This document shows, in pieces, positions 8,501 to 17,954 of a stretch of DNA of 64,000 nt. Position 1 is the stretch's first letter. Each line of letters starts with the position of its first letter. Made by a program: the position numbers and the translations under genes. The DNA is taken from assembly GCA_021739695.1 (NCBI GenBank), contig JAIPBM010000006.1, positions 1 through 64,000 on the forward strand. Direction: 5' to 3'. The stretch comes from Flavobacteriales bacterium. GTDB lineage: Bacteria > Bacteroidota > Bacteroidia > UBA10329. A model generated the notes under the pieces. It was not told where the DNA came from. It searched no databases and saw nothing but the letters and a program-made list of their open reading frames with translations.

Positions 8501-8625
8501 AACGACCTTTTTTGGCGACTAGCGACCAGCGACATGTAACAGATTGGGCTTTATTGCAATCACCAAAAGAAGCCTGCTCTCTCTGGCAACATCTAAACTT
8601 ACGACTTGTGACTTGCAGCTTGCTA
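8501..8625 (+). repeat. Degenerate heptamer repeats in the thrS upstream region
   Basis: Two blocks are visible. Around 8501-8538 there are CGACCAA, CGACCTT, CGACTAG, CGACCAG and CGACATG units; around 8603-8625 there are GACTTGT, GACTTGC, AGCTTGC units. The first block belongs to the same family as that at 4645-4667 and has the same orientation relative to the downstream gene. The second block overlaps the -33 part of the proposed thrS promoter. Confidence 0.5.
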
Positions 8626-8641
8626 CTCAATTCTATCTTTG
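8613..8641 (+). promoter_or_regulatory. Candidate promoter of thrS-infC-rpmI-rplT
   Basis: TTG at 8613-8615 is followed after 18 bases by TATCTTTG at 8634-8641, an exact match to the -7 consensus TAnnTTTG at a normal spacing. The box ends 29 bases before the thrS ATG. Confidence 0.6.
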
Positions 8642-8670
8642 CGCTCCAAATCAATTTCAGCATAATCTAG

Positions 8671-10614
8671 ATGATCACCATTACTCTCCCAGACGGAGCA
8701 CAGAAGAAGTACGAAAGTGGCGTTACTCCAATGGATGTGGCCATGAGCATCAGCGAAGGACTTGCTCGAAACGTTATTTCGGCAAGCGTAAACGGAACCA
8801 AGGTAGAAACCGCCACACCTATTACGGAAGATTCAAAGCTGGTACTCTACACATGGAACGATAAAGCTGGGAAAGAAACATTCTGGCACTCCTCTGCCCA
8901 CGTGTTGGCGCAAGCATTGGAACACCTTTATCCAGGCGTGAAATTGACCATTGGTCCAGCCATCGAAAGTGGTTTCTATTACGATGTCGATCTTCCAGAA
9001 GGACAAGTGATCACCGATGGAGACTTCAAGAAAATTGAAGACACATTCATGGATTTCGCTCGGCAAAAAGCGGAATTCAAAATGAAATCGGTTTCAAAGG
9101 CCGATGCGCTCAAATTCTATAAAGATGCAGGCAATGAGTTCAAAGTAGAACTGATTGAAAACCTAAAAGATGGCGAGATCACTTTCTGCGACCATTCAGA
9201 CTTTACCGACCTGTGTCGTGGTGGACATTTACCGAACACAGGTTTCATCAAGGCAGTAAAGATCATGAACGTTGCCGGAGCCTACTGGCGAGGCGATGAG
9301 CACAACAAGCAATTGACCCGTGTTTACGGTATTTCTTTCCCCAAAGACAAAGAGCTAAAGGAATACTTGGTGATGCTGGAAGAAGCAAAAAAACGCGACC
9401 ACCGAAAGCTTGGAAAAGAACTCGAACTGTTCACCTTTTCACAAAAAGTAGGACAAGGATTGCCGCTTTGGCTACCAAAAGGAGCCGATCTACGCAAACG
9501 ATTGGAAGCATTTTTACAGAAGCAACAAGTGGAGGCTGGTTACGAAATGGTGATCACTCCTCATATAGGTTCGAAGGAGCTATACGTCACTTCTGGCCAC
9601 TATGCCAAGTATGGCAAAGACAGTTTCCAACCGATCAATACACCACACGAAGGAGAAGAATTCCTTCTAAAACCGATGAACTGTCCGCATCACTGCGAGA
9701 TATACAAGTTCAAACCACGGTCTTATAAAGACCTTCCAGTTCGATTGGCTGAGTTCGGAACCGTTTACCGTTATGAGCAAAGTGGAGAGTTGCATGGCTT
9801 GACCCGTGTGCGTGGCTTTACGCAAGATGATGCGCATATATTCTGCAGACCTGATCAGGTGAAAGAGGAGTTCGTAAAGGTGGTTGACCTTGTGCTCTAC
9901 GTATTAAAAGCGTTGAAATTCGATGACTTCACAGCACAGATTTCCCTCCGTGACCCTGACAATAAGGAGAAATACATTGGCTCTGATGAGAATTGGGCCA
10001 AAGCCGAAGCTGCCATCATTGAGGCCGTTGCCGTGCGCGATATCAAAACCGTAACGGAATATGGCGAAGCTGCATTCTACGGTCCGAAACTCGACTTTAT
10101 GGTGAAGGATGCCTTGGGTAGAAGCTGGCAGTTGGGAACCGTTCAGGTAGATTATAATTTGCCCGAAAGATTTGAGCTCGAATATGTGGGCAGCGACAAC
10201 GCAAAACACACGCCCGTAATGATCCACCGCGCGCCTTTTGGCAGTATGGAACGTTTTGTGGCGGTGCTTTTAGAGCACTGTGCGGGCAAATTTCCGCTTT
10301 GGTTGACCCCCGATCAAGTTGCAATTCTGCCTATTTCAGAGAAATTCAATGACGAAGCGAAAAAGCTTTCAAGATTGCTTAAGAATTACGAAATTCGCGG
10401 CCTCGTTGACGAGCGCAATGAGAAAATAGGGAAAAAGATCCGTGATACGGAATTGATGAAGATTCCTTACATGTTAATTCTGGGAGAACAAGAAGTAAAC
10501 TCAGGTCAATTATCAGTAAGGAAACAAGGAGAGGGAGACATCGGCACATTCAGTATTGAAGATTTTGCCAAGATGATCAACAGTGAAATTGAAAATGACC
10601 TTCGGGTAGATTGA
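8671..10614 (+). CDS. thrS: Threonine-tRNA ligase
   Basis: The 647-residue enzyme has the normal full-length layout. The N-terminal TGS domain (about 1-62) is followed by the editing domain with [11 protein letters not shown] (about 74-84) and [12 protein letters not shown] (about 180-191), which removes mischarged serine. The class II catalytic core contains the zinc ligands in [13 protein letters not shown] and DDAHIFC, motif 2 around [15 protein letters not shown], and motif 3 in [13 protein letters not shown]. The C-terminal anticodon-binding domain begins near [12 protein letters not shown]. It starts the classic thrS-infC-rpmI-rplT cluster with 22 bases between its stop and the probable infC start. 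No attenuator or threonyl-tRNA-like fold was recognised in the 238-base upstream region. Confidence 0.98.
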   Translation: MITITLPDGAQKKYESGVTPMDVAMSISEGLARNVISASVNGTKVETATPITEDSKLVLYTWNDKAGKETFWHSSAHVLAQALEHLYPGVKLTIGPAIESGFYYDVDLPEGQVITDGDFKKIEDTFMDFARQKAEFKMKSVSKADALKFYKDAGNEFKVELIENLKDGEITFCDHSDFTDLCRGGHLPNTGFIKAVKIMNVAGAYWRGDEHNKQLTRVYGISFPKDKELKEYLVMLEEAKKRDHRKLGKELELFTFSQKVGQGLPLWLPKGADLRKRLEAFLQKQQVEAGYEMVITPHIGSKELYVTSGHYAKYGKDSFQPINTPHEGEEFLLKPMNCPHHCEIYKFKPRSYKDLPVRLAEFGTVYRYEQSGELHGLTRVRGFTQDDAHIFCRPDQVKEEFVKVVDLVLYVLKALKFDDFTAQISLRDPDNKEKYIGSDENWAKAEAAIIEAVAVRDIKTVTEYGEAAFYGPKLDFMVKDALGRSWQLGTVQVDYNLPERFELEYVGSDNAKHTPVMIHRAPFGSMERFVAVLLEHCAGKFPLWLTPDQVAILPISEKFNDEAKKLSRLLKNYEIRGLVDERNEKIGKKIRDTELMKIPYMLILGEQEVNSGQLSVRKQGEGDIGTFSIEDFAKMINSEIENDLRVD

Positions 10615-10636
10615 ATATTAACTAAATAAATAGACC

Positions 10637-11194
10637 ATTAGAAGACCAGCAAAACCGAGGAGAGTCGTAAGACACGAAGATCCCCACAAGATCAATGGAA
10701 GAATTGATGCACCTGAGGTGCGATTGGTAGGGGAAGGAATAGAACCTGGAGTCTATCCTATTCGAAAAGCCTTGGAATTGGCGGATGAACAAGGGCTAGA
10801 CCTAGTGGAGATATCTCCGAACGCAGAACCTCCTGTGTGCAAGATACTCGACTACAAAAAGTTTTTATTCGAGCAGAAAAAGAAACAAAAGGAGATGAAA
10901 TCCAAAGCCACAAAGATTGTGGTGAAGGAGATCAGATTCGGTCCAAATACGGACGACCATGATTTTGACTTCAAACTCAAACATGCGCGTCAGTTTATGG
11001 AACAAGGAGCAAAGGTTCGTGCATTTGTGTTTTTCAGAGGCCGATCAATTGTGTATAAAGACCAAGGGGAGATACTCTTGCTGAAGTTTGCCAACGAGTT
11101 GGAAGACCTTGCAAAAGTGGAAATGCTTCCAAAAATGGAAGGAAAGAAGATGTTCATCATCCTCGCTCCTAAAAAAGGATCAAAAAGTAAATAG
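10637..11194 (+). CDS. infC: Translation initiation factor IF-3, AUU start
   Basis: The frame contains the whole IF-3: N-domain motif [15 protein letters not shown], linker [10 protein letters not shown], and C-domain [21 protein letters not shown]. The first ATG/GTG-type codon that a simple ORF finder would use is GTG at 10718, but it falls inside the conserved APEVRLVG block and would remove about 27 residues. Upstream the frame stays open and encodes the basic tail typical of this phylum ([20 protein letters not shown]) as far as a TAG at 10631-10633. Only two codons, ACC and ATT, lie between that stop and the tail, so ATT at 10637 is the natural start, giving 185 residues. AUU starts are known for infC and allow IF-3 to limit its own synthesis. 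Confidence 0.93.
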   Translation: MRRPAKPRRVVRHEDPHKINGRIDAPEVRLVGEGIEPGVYPIRKALELADEQGLDLVEISPNAEPPVCKILDYKKFLFEQKKKQKEMKSKATKIVVKEIRFGPNTDDHDFDFKLKHARQFMEQGAKVRAFVFFRGRSIVYKDQGEILLLKFANELEDLAKVEMLPKMEGKKMFIILAPKKGSKSK

Positions 11195-11213
11195 TTAATC
11201 AATAATAGACGTC

Positions 11214-11408
11214 ATGCCAAAGGTTAAGACAAACTCCAGCGCCAAGAAACGTTTCAAACTGACGGGAACTGGAAAAATCAAGCGGAAGCACGCGTTCAAA
11301 AGTCACATTCTTACCAAGAAGACTACAAAGCAGAAGAGAAATCTGACGCATTCTACATTGGTGAGCGATGCAGACATGAGCAACGTGAAGCACATGCTTA
11401 ACATCTAA
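11214..11408 (+). CDS. rpmI: Large ribosomal subunit protein bL35
   Basis: The 64-residue, highly basic protein reads [20 protein letters not shown], then [19 protein letters not shown], the standard bL35 sequence. It sits between infC and rplT, the universal order, 19 bases after infC. The start is ATG with the usual removable Met before Pro. Confidence 0.97.
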   Translation: MPKVKTNSSAKKRFKLTGTGKIKRKHAFKSHILTKKTTKQKRNLTHSTLVSDADMSNVKHMLNI

Positions 11409-11481
11409 TTCAAAGTTTAACCCGGTTTTAAGCCACACAAGTTTCCGTGAAAGGAGCGCTTAACGCCAAAACAAAAACAAA

Positions 11482-11826
11482 ATGCCAAGATCAGTAAATG
11501 CTGTAGCCGCAAGGGCAAGGCGAAAAAAAGTTCTGAAAAGAGCCAAAGGCTTCTTCGGAAGAAGAAAAAATGTTTGGACCGTTGCCAAAAACGCGGTTGA
11601 GAAAGCACTGGTTTACCAGTACAGAGACCGAAGAGTCCGTAAACGTGAATTCAGAAAACTTTGGATTCAACGTATCAACGCAGGAGCTCGTCAGTACGGA
11701 ATGTCTTATTCTGTATTCATGGGTAAATTGAATGCATCAGAAATTGACATCAACAGAAAGGTTCTTGCTGATCTTGCGATGAATGAGCCAGAAGCTTTCA
11801 AAGCAGTTGTAGACCAATTGAAATAA
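11482..11826 (+). CDS. rplT: Large ribosomal subunit protein bL20
   Basis: The 114-residue protein begins [20 protein letters not shown] and contains [20 protein letters not shown] and [18 protein letters not shown], the conserved blocks of bL20. The length is normal. bL20 is an early 23S rRNA assembly protein and in other bacteria represses this operon through a leader or intergenic structure. The 73-base gap before the gene contains no structure I can defend. It is the last gene of the unit, followed by a terminator at 11847-11880. Confidence 0.98.
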   Translation: MPRSVNAVAARARRKKVLKRAKGFFGRRKNVWTVAKNAVEKALVYQYRDRRVRKREFRKLWIQRINAGARQYGMSYSVFMGKLNASEIDINRKVLADLAMNEPEAFKAVVDQLK

Positions 11827-11846
11827 GCTTCTTTTGAAGCAATCAT

Positions 11847-11880
11847 AAAGGGCTGTTCCGAAAGGTTCAGCCCTTTTTAT
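11847..11880 (+). terminator. Terminator of the thrS-rplT unit
   Basis: AAAGGGCTG (11847-11855) pairs with CAGCCCTTT (11868-11876) and is followed by TTAT and T-rich sequence. The loop contains an internal CC-GAAA-GG mini-stem. A second small hairpin, GCTTC/GAAGC, lies just before it at 11827-11840. Confidence 0.8.
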
Positions 11881-11889
11881 TTTTACCTC

Positions 11890-13287
11890 ATGACCAACAA
11901 GCAAGAACGGCTGGTTTACCTGATGATGGCGATGAACGCGGTCTTGTTCGTTCTCATTTACTCCATTATCAGTTCAAATTATCGCTTGGCTGCCGATGAT
12001 TTTCATTACCTCATCAAAACCAAAGAACTTGGAGTTTGGGATTCAATGCTGTTCTACTACAAGCATTGGAATCCTCGATGGTCAGCTACATTGATCACCA
12101 ACTTCGTTCTAAAAAATCTTCATTCCAATCTTGGGTTGTTCGTTTATCACTTGTGCTCGCTGGTATTCGGATATGTAGCCATCTGGTCATTTGTTTCGAC
12201 CATTATCAACCAGCTTTCTTTACCATTCACAAAATTTCAAAAGGCACTGCTCCCAATCTATCTTCTGAGCGGATTATTCTATAGCTCATTCTCAAAAGAT
12301 GATACGTGGTTTTGGATCACTGTGAATCCAATGTACTTGTGGGGAACTTTTTCTGCATTGCTTGGCGGTTCCTTTATCATTCAAAAATGGGCAACAGCGT
12401 TGCGTTTGCCTCTCGTAGCATTGCTCTTTTTGTACGCTGGAGGCGCAAGCGAAACAGTGGCAATCGCAACAATTATCGGCTTATTTTATTTGGGGTTCAT
12501 CACGCATCAAAAGCATTACTTAATACGAGTCGATAGAGCTGCTTTGCACATAGCTACAATTGCTTGCCTTGTCGGTTTTGGTACCGACATTGCCGGTTCT
12601 GGCACTATGGTTCGGCTCGAGCATCTACCACAATTCACTCTTGGAGAAAAGGTGATGATCGGATTTTGGAACTACTTTAAATTCAGCCTGATGGAAATTC
12701 CTCTAACACTTCCATTTGTTGTAATTACAATAGTTCCATTTGCTTTTTTCGGACGAAGGCAACTTCGTTTTCAATTGATCGCAATACAAGAATTGCTGTT
12801 TACGAGCAGAAAACTGTGGGCCTTAGCAGACCTGACCATCTTTTCCATTGCTTTCGCACTTGCATTTTCAACGGGCAATATGGGACCGCATCGTGCTTGG
12901 CTTCCTATTTCAGTCATCGTTCTGGTTGTTGCTGTCGTGTTCGCCTACCAACTCGGAACGTGGTTGTACATAAAATTGAACGGAAAACTTTTTCATTTCG
13001 CCATCATTACCCAGATTATTGCACTTGGATATCAGTGTATGATGGGATATCATCAGATCAACATTACAGACCAATATGCCGAAGCTGTGGATGCAAGGAT
13101 GGATCGCATCCAAGACAGTGAATGCAATGGCGATTTAATGAAGCTTTCGCCTCTTCCCGATTCGGGTTGGTTGACATCTGCCGAAATCAGTTCTGATACC
13201 GTTCATTTTACTAACAAGCATTTGGGGTTATATTTTGATAATTGCCACCAGTTTGTGCTCGAAGACACTGTAACTTCATCGCAATGA
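11890..13287 (+). CDS. Polytopic membrane protein, DUF6056/GT-C-like
   Basis: The 465-residue protein has about ten hydrophobic segments spread over its length. Its first periplasmic loop carries SNYRLAADDFHYLIKTKELG, then YYKHWNPRWSATLI. The ADDF acidic motif after the first helix followed by an W-x-R-W/S loop is characteristic of the DUF6056 family, which looks like the GT-C class of lipid-linked sugar transferases. Substrate is unknown. The stop overlaps the start of the next gene as ATGA, so a secreted Kazal-type protein is probably translated from the same message. It follows the rplT terminator closely, so its promoter must lie within about 50 bases or it relies on readthrough. Confidence 0.75.
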   Translation: MTNKQERLVYLMMAMNAVLFVLIYSIISSNYRLAADDFHYLIKTKELGVWDSMLFYYKHWNPRWSATLITNFVLKNLHSNLGLFVYHLCSLVFGYVAIWSFVSTIINQLSLPFTKFQKALLPIYLLSGLFYSSFSKDDTWFWITVNPMYLWGTFSALLGGSFIIQKWATALRLPLVALLFLYAGGASETVAIATIIGLFYLGFITHQKHYLIRVDRAALHIATIACLVGFGTDIAGSGTMVRLEHLPQFTLGEKVMIGFWNYFKFSLMEIPLTLPFVVITIVPFAFFGRRQLRFQLIAIQELLFTSRKLWALADLTIFSIAFALAFSTGNMGPHRAWLPISVIVLVVAVVFAYQLGTWLYIKLNGKLFHFAIITQIIALGYQCMMGYHQINITDQYAEAVDARMDRIQDSECNGDLMKLSPLPDSGWLTSAEISSDTVHFTNKHLGLYFDNCHQFVLEDTVTSSQ

Positions 13288-13745
13288 GATTACTCGTCAC
13301 ATTTTTCGTTTTCCTGTCTTTCTCGATTGGGGCAAATGCGCAGTGTATTGACACGCTCAATTTTCCGAACCTTCAACCGCCTTGCTATCCAGATTTTGTT
13401 CCGGTTTGCGGTTGTGATGGCGTTACGTACCGAAATGCATGCTATGCCGATTTCGCTACCGTTCTTCAATATACCGATAGGCCCTGCGAACAAGTTGCAC
13501 TAGACATTTATCCGAATCCCTGCACCTATTGGCTTTATGCAACAGTCGTTACCAAATATGAGAGCGATGTGAATCTTTACATCTTCGATAAGAACGGAAC
13601 GGTATTCTATTACCAGTTTCTCCCATTGGTTTCACAGGAAACACTTTCGCTTCCCATCTACGGATTTGACAAAGGTTTATACATCATTATGGTAGAGTCT
13701 AATGGTGTTACCAAATTCTCAAAATTCATCAAGTGGGATCTATAG
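13284..13745 (+). CDS. Secreted Kazal-domain protein with T9SS C-terminal tail
   Basis: From ATG 13284 the 153-residue product begins RLLVTFFVFLSFSIGANAQC, a signal peptide. A cysteine-rich module follows: PDFVPVCGCDGVTYRNACYA with a downstream PCEQ, matching the core of Kazal-type serine protease inhibitors (VCGxDGxTYxNxCxA). The remaining about 85 residues begin LDIYPNPCTYWLYA and end GLYIIMVESNGVTKFSKFIKW, a type A T9SS sorting domain that directs export and surface attachment. An in-frame upstream start at 13242 would put extra residues before the signal peptide and is rejected. The start overlaps the upstream stop (ATGA). Its probable role is inhibition of an extracellular protease; this is inference. 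Confidence 0.85.
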   Translation: MRLLVTFFVFLSFSIGANAQCIDTLNFPNLQPPCYPDFVPVCGCDGVTYRNACYADFATVLQYTDRPCEQVALDIYPNPCTYWLYATVVTKYESDVNLYIFDKNGTVFYYQFLPLVSQETLSLPIYGFDKGLYIIMVESNGVTKFSKFIKWDL

Positions 13746-13788
13746 CTAAAACCATCTGAATAAGTACTTTTAGACCTTAATCGGAACA

Positions 13789-14274
13789 ATGCTTTCTGAA
13801 CCAGAAACAGAGCTCTTCGAGAACGTCAAAGAAATCTTCTCCAACTATTTGGGGGAGCACGGTCATCGTAAAACACCGGAACGGTTTGCTATTCTAAGCG
13901 AAGTGTATTCCAGCGATGGTCATTTTGATATTGAATCGCTTTACGGACAAATGAAGGACAAGAATTACCGTGTAAGTAGAGCTACGCTTTACAACACGAT
14001 AGAATTGTTGCTTGATTGCAAACTGGTCACAAAACATCAGTTTGGTAAGAACATCGCCCATTTCGAACGGTCTTATAAGTACGGTCAGCATGATCATCTT
14101 ATTTGCCAAGAATGCGGAAAGGTGTTTGAATTCTGTGATCCACGCATTCAACAGATTCAGAACATGGCAGGAGAAATCCTTGAATTCCGAATTACAAACC
14201 ATTCTTTAAACTTTTATGGCAGCTGTAAAAAGCTGGCCAACGGTGGCAAATGCGACCGAATGAACAACTCATAG
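13789..14274 (+). CDS. Fur-family metal-responsive transcriptional regulator
   Basis: The 161-residue protein has the Fur layout: a winged-helix domain with RKTPERFAILSEVYSSDGHFD (first part RKTPERFAILSEVY) and RVSRATLYNTIELLLDCKLV, then a dimerisation domain with the metal ligands in KYGQHDHLICQECGKVFEF, where HDH and CQEC are the usual sensory and structural sites. It lacks the second C-terminal CxxC zinc pair but has SCKKLANGGKC. Fur, PerR and Zur cannot be told apart with confidence; overall it looks most like Fur. It leads a unit with the STAS protein (6-base gap) and purA. Confidence 0.9.
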   Translation: MLSEPETELFENVKEIFSNYLGEHGHRKTPERFAILSEVYSSDGHFDIESLYGQMKDKNYRVSRATLYNTIELLLDCKLVTKHQFGKNIAHFERSYKYGQHDHLICQECGKVFEFCDPRIQQIQNMAGEILEFRITNHSLNFYGSCKKLANGGKCDRMNNS

Positions 14275-14280
14275 ACTACA

Positions 14281-14616
14281 ATGGAATACACCATAACCGA
14301 CCTTCCAGGCGTGAAACTCATTTCGCTTTCTGGACGACTTATTGAAAAAAATCAAGCTGAAGGTCTTATACCTGAATTTGAATCGTTGATTGAAAACGGC
14401 AACAAAAAATATTTGATCGCCTTAGAAAACCTCGAATATGTGAACAGCACAGGGCTTAATCTGCTGATCGGAATGTTCACATCTGCCCGTAATTCGGGTG
14501 GAGAATTGGTTATTGGAGGAATTTCTCCAAAAGTGAAGAAGCTGATGGTTATGACCAGACTTGATTCGATATTCAAAATTTACAATTCGGTAGCAGAGGC
14601 AACCGAAAATTTCTAA
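14281..14616 (+). CDS. STAS-domain protein, anti-sigma-factor-antagonist-like
   Basis: The 111-residue protein is a single STAS domain: beta strands at VKLISLSGRLIEKNQA, the helix PEFESLIENG, then YLIALENLEYVNSTGLNLLIGM, where NSTG holds the serine that is phosphorylated in partner-switching antagonists. This suggests regulation by a kinase and a PP2C/SpoIIE phosphatase. No anti-sigma kinase is adjacent; a SpoIIE-type phosphatase is encoded far away at 58110-59105. It is 6 bases after the Fur gene and 19 bases before purA. Function as a general-stress switch is inference. Confidence 0.85.
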   Translation: MEYTITDLPGVKLISLSGRLIEKNQAEGLIPEFESLIENGNKKYLIALENLEYVNSTGLNLLIGMFTSARNSGGELVIGGISPKVKKLMVMTRLDSIFKIYNSVAEATENF

Positions 14617-14635
14617 CTCAGAAAGAACAACTGCA

Positions 14636-15925
14636 TTGAAGAAAGTGGACGTGCTCTTAGGACTCCAGTGGGGTGACGAGGGAAAGGGGAAAATTGTTGA
14701 TGTACTAACGCCAGAATATGACGTGATTGCCCGTTTTCAGGGTGGGCCAAATGCTGGTCACACATTGGAATTCGAAGGTATAAAACATGTTTTGCACACC
14801 ATTCCTTCGGGGATTTTCCGAAAAAACGCCATCAATGTGGTTGGAAACGGAGTTGTGATAGACCCTATCATTTTCAAGAAGGAAATAGACAAACTGGATG
14901 CCCGAAATGTTGATACTTCTTCAACGCTGAAAATCTCGAAGAAGGCACATCTTATCCTGCCTTCTCACCGCTTGTTAGATGCAGCTTCTGAAGCGGCAAA
15001 AGGCAAGAGTAAGATCGGAAGTACGCTTAAAGGCATTGGCCCAACGTATATGGACAAGACCGGTAGAAACGGACTTCGCGTTGGAGATGTGCTACTTGAG
15101 AATTTCAAAGAGAAATACAATTTCTTGAAAGAGAAGCACGAGCAGATCTTAGGACATTATCAGGTTGAAGGTGTTTCTGCCGAAATGGAAGATGAATGGT
15201 TTGCGAGTTTGGAAACACTGAAACGTTTTGAGCTGATAGACAGCGAGCATTTCCTTAACGATCAGCTCAAAGCAGGGAAATCAATTCTAGCTGAAGGTGC
15301 GCAAGGTTCGTTGCTTGATATCGATTTCGGCTCTTATCCTTTTGTCACCTCATCAAACACGGTTTGTGCCGGTGCTTGTACGGGATTAGGCGTGGCGCCA
15401 AACAAGATCGGTAACGTTATCGGAATTTTCAAAGCTTATTGCACACGCGTTGGATCAGGCCCATTTCCAACAGAACTATTTGACGAAACGGGCGACCTTC
15501 TTTGTTCAATCGGTAATGAATATGGATCAACAACTGGAAGAAGAAGACGTTGCGGTTGGTTGGATATTCCAGCGTTGAAATATGCCATCATGATCAACGG
15601 TGTATCTGAACTGAACATGATGAAAACAGATGTGATGGACACTTTCGACACCATCAAAATCTGTACGCATTACAAGATAAACGGACAGATCACCGACCAA
15701 ATGCCGTTTGATATTACGGAAGAAGTTGAGCCTATCTATGTTGATATGAAAGGTTGGAAAACCGATTTGACCAAGTTGAAAAAAGGTGATGAACTTCCTG
15801 TTCAACTGCGCGATTACATTTCATTCATTGAAAAAGAAACAGGCGTGGCAATATCTGTAGTGTCCGTTGGGCCAGATAGAGAACAAACTCTTTTTCAAGA
15901 CGTTACTTCAGTAGCATCCCTTTAA
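14636..15925 (+). CDS. purA: Adenylosuccinate synthase
   Basis: The 429-residue enzyme converts IMP and aspartate to adenylosuccinate using GTP, the first committed step to AMP. It shows the P-loop-like GLQWGDEGKGKIVD (about 9-22), FQGGPNAGHT with the catalytic His (about 34-43), TLKGIGPTYMDKTGRNGLR, the GAQGSLLDIDFGSYPFVTSS block and GSTTGRRRRCGWLD near the C-terminal third. The start is TTG at 14636; the second codon is AAG and the GLQWGDEG motif is at the normal distance, so no better start exists. It is in a run with Fur and STAS genes and a small membrane protein. Confidence 0.97.
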   Translation: MKKVDVLLGLQWGDEGKGKIVDVLTPEYDVIARFQGGPNAGHTLEFEGIKHVLHTIPSGIFRKNAINVVGNGVVIDPIIFKKEIDKLDARNVDTSSTLKISKKAHLILPSHRLLDAASEAAKGKSKIGSTLKGIGPTYMDKTGRNGLRVGDVLLENFKEKYNFLKEKHEQILGHYQVEGVSAEMEDEWFASLETLKRFELIDSEHFLNDQLKAGKSILAEGAQGSLLDIDFGSYPFVTSSNTVCAGACTGLGVAPNKIGNVIGIFKAYCTRVGSGPFPTELFDETGDLLCSIGNEYGSTTGRRRRCGWLDIPALKYAIMINGVSELNMMKTDVMDTFDTIKICTHYKINGQITDQMPFDITEEVEPIYVDMKGWKTDLTKLKKGDELPVQLRDYISFIEKETGVAISVVSVGPDREQTLFQDVTSVASL

Positions 15926-15936
15926 AATTTACAGAA

Positions 15937-16137
15937 ATGGCTATAGTAATTGCATCAATCCTTTTGCTTGGCGTTGGATTCGCAGGAATTGGCGTTAAGC
16001 TGTTGCTTAAGAAAGACGGTAAATTCTCTGGCACATGCGCGAGCAATAGCCCGTTTCTAAACAAAGATGGAGAAGCCTGTAGTTTCTGTGGTGCTATGCC
16101 AGAGGAACAATGCCAAAAACCGAACGAAGCGGCTTAA
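15937..16137 (+). CDS. Small membrane-anchored cysteine-rich protein
   Basis: The 66-residue product has one N-terminal transmembrane helix (VIASILLLGVGFAGIGVKLLL) followed by a short soluble tail with four cysteines (GTCASNSPFL, EACSFCGAMPEEQC). The tail could bind a metal or form disulphides. Such short proteins are common next to housekeeping genes in Bacteroidota but have no assigned function that I know. It follows purA by 11 bases and shares a TTAA double stop with the convergent gene at 16134. Confidence 0.75.
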   Translation: MAIVIASILLLGVGFAGIGVKLLLKKDGKFSGTCASNSPFLNKDGEACSFCGAMPEEQCQKPNEAA

Positions 16138-17951
16138 TTCTCTACCGTTACCGCTAAGTTGTCGATTTCGAAAGTTTTGCCTTTGGAATTCCACAGATAG
16201 ACCTTAATTATCTGATGTGTCTGAAATTCCATCACAGCAGTGCGTTCTGAAATTGAACGGGTTTCGCCAATCGGAATATCCAACCTTGCTAGATCAATGG
16301 TTTTGTAAAAGGAAGATTCCCCATCCTTCTCCACAGATAGTACCAGCGAAACGCCACTAAGATCAGACTTTGCTCGAACGTCAACTGATACCGTAACATT
16401 CAAAATTCGACCTGGACTCATTGAACTCAGCGGTACAGCAATCGTCTCGCTAAACTCATCATCAGAAGTAATGATGCTCACACCGTCAGTCATTTCCGCA
16501 AAATCCTTTCGCACAGATAAGACGGTATCCAACTTAGCGGTAAAAGAATAGCTACGTACCGTAACGCCAGGAAACTCTTTTTGCCCAATTAGAGTAGCAA
16601 CTGACTCTATAACATCTGTTGGCACTTCAGGATTAACATATCCCTGATGGGATAGCATTAGATGAACCACATCCGTTCTAGGAATCTTATTTATGGTGTC
16701 ATACACATCATTCCAACTCGTGAAAACCCTTTTGCTATTGATATACCACTGGGTACTGTCTGGAACCTCAAATCCGTGTCTATTAAAGTAGAAAGCAAAG
16801 GTTCTGAATTCATACCACGGATCAATCAGAATCATGCTATTCTCGGTATGTAACGGATTAACATATTCGACAGCACGCTTCCAATCGTCTTCAGCATTAG
16901 GAGTGATGTCAATTTGCAGCGCGAAGAGAAGCACAACACTCGCTAGTGCCACCGAACGCATTGCTCTATGACCTAACCGATCAATACTAAGCGCCAGCAG
17001 CAACATCACTGCGGGCTGAACTGAAAGAATGTACTTATCCTGAAAAATCGGCTTTATCACATGTGAAAAGGCGATGCTTGCTACGAAAGGCACAACTCCC
17101 CACAGGAGTACAAATACCAAATCCTTATTGAATTGAATCGGGCGCTTTCGTATGGCTACAATTACCAGAATAATCAGTAATAAGATTTGCGCAAGAACGA
17201 GTTCCGTACTTCCGAAAAACACTTTTATCACGTAATAAATGGCTTGCCAATCGGGTGGACCAAACCACATGGCATCATCTCGCTCAAAGTAAGGTATGGA
17301 AAGCACCCAGATTCCAAAAGTGGCAGCCGCAGCGAACATTGGCAGAAAAAGCTTGACCATTTCTCTGAAGTCCGTGTGTCTATTATAGATCACAATGAAG
17401 CCTTGCGCAACAAGGTTGAACACCGATGTAGGATGAACGTAGATCATCAATGTGGTGAAGAAATAGTACCAGAAAAGCCTCCATTTCGTTGGGCTTTTCA
17501 AAATCTCCAGCAGCAAACCATAGGAAAGCATCACGCTTACCATGAGCATGGAATATGGCCTGGCCAAATGCGTAAACCGAAATTGAATAGGTGAAAAGCA
17601 GTAGAACAATGCAGCCATAATCCCAACGCTCAATCCAAAATTCCTCGATCCTAGAAGAAACATGACGGCCACTCCCAAAGCGCCCATCAGCACGCTAAAA
17701 AAGCGAGTGCTGAATTCACTTACACCAAACACTTTGACCCAAGTGGAAATGATCAAATTGTAGATAGGTGGATTCGGGTCGTTGGAAGCTTGCTCTACGA
17801 CTTGGGCATACGATTTCTGCGCATGCCAAATATGAACCGCCTCATCCAATTCGTACGATGCATTCTGAAGATTTAAGGAGTGAAAAGCGAGGGCGAGCAC
17901 CACAAGGGCCAGCAGCACGTAACCATGTTTTATAGAGCTAAAAAAAGTCAT
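16134..17951 (-). CDS. GT39-like GT-C membrane glycosyltransferase
   Basis: The 605-residue protein has about ten to twelve transmembrane helices in its first 390 residues and a soluble extracytoplasmic C-terminal domain with beta-sandwich character. After the first helix is NASYELDEAVHIWHAQ, where the LDE acid pair is the expected GT-C catalytic site, then SNDPNPPIYNLIIS, the conserved PPxY-like loop, and RFTHLARPYSMLM. This is the pattern of PMT/ArnT-like enzymes that use polyprenyl-phosphate sugars. Substrate unknown. Its stop overlaps the convergent small gene by a TTAA motif, and the ApbE gene starts the same minus-strand run three bases upstream of it. Confidence 0.8.
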   Translation of the reverse strand: MTFFSSIKHGYVLLALVVLALAFHSLNLQNASYELDEAVHIWHAQKSYAQVVEQASNDPNPPIYNLIISTWVKVFGVSEFSTRFFSVLMGALGVAVMFLLGSRNFGLSVGIMAALFYCFSPIQFRFTHLARPYSMLMVSVMLSYGLLLEILKSPTKWRLFWYYFFTTLMIYVHPTSVFNLVAQGFIVIYNRHTDFREMVKLFLPMFAAAATFGIWVLSIPYFERDDAMWFGPPDWQAIYYVIKVFFGSTELVLAQILLLIILVIVAIRKRPIQFNKDLVFVLLWGVVPFVASIAFSHVIKPIFQDKYILSVQPAVMLLLALSIDRLGHRAMRSVALASVVLLFALQIDITPNAEDDWKRAVEYVNPLHTENSMILIDPWYEFRTFAFYFNRHGFEVPDSTQWYINSKRVFTSWNDVYDTINKIPRTDVVHLMLSHQGYVNPEVPTDVIESVATLIGQKEFPGVTVRSYSFTAKLDTVLSVRKDFAEMTDGVSIITSDDEFSETIAVPLSSMSPGRILNVTVSVDVRAKSDLSGVSLVLSVEKDGESSFYKTIDLARLDIPIGETRSISERTAVMEFQTHQIIKVYLWNSKGKTFEIDNLAVTVEN

Positions 17952-17954
17952 CCT

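Noticed and set aside
8433-8670. T-box or attenuator leader before thrS
   Set aside because: No T-box-like conserved sequence or terminator/antiterminator pair is visible, and T-boxes are not expected in this phylum.
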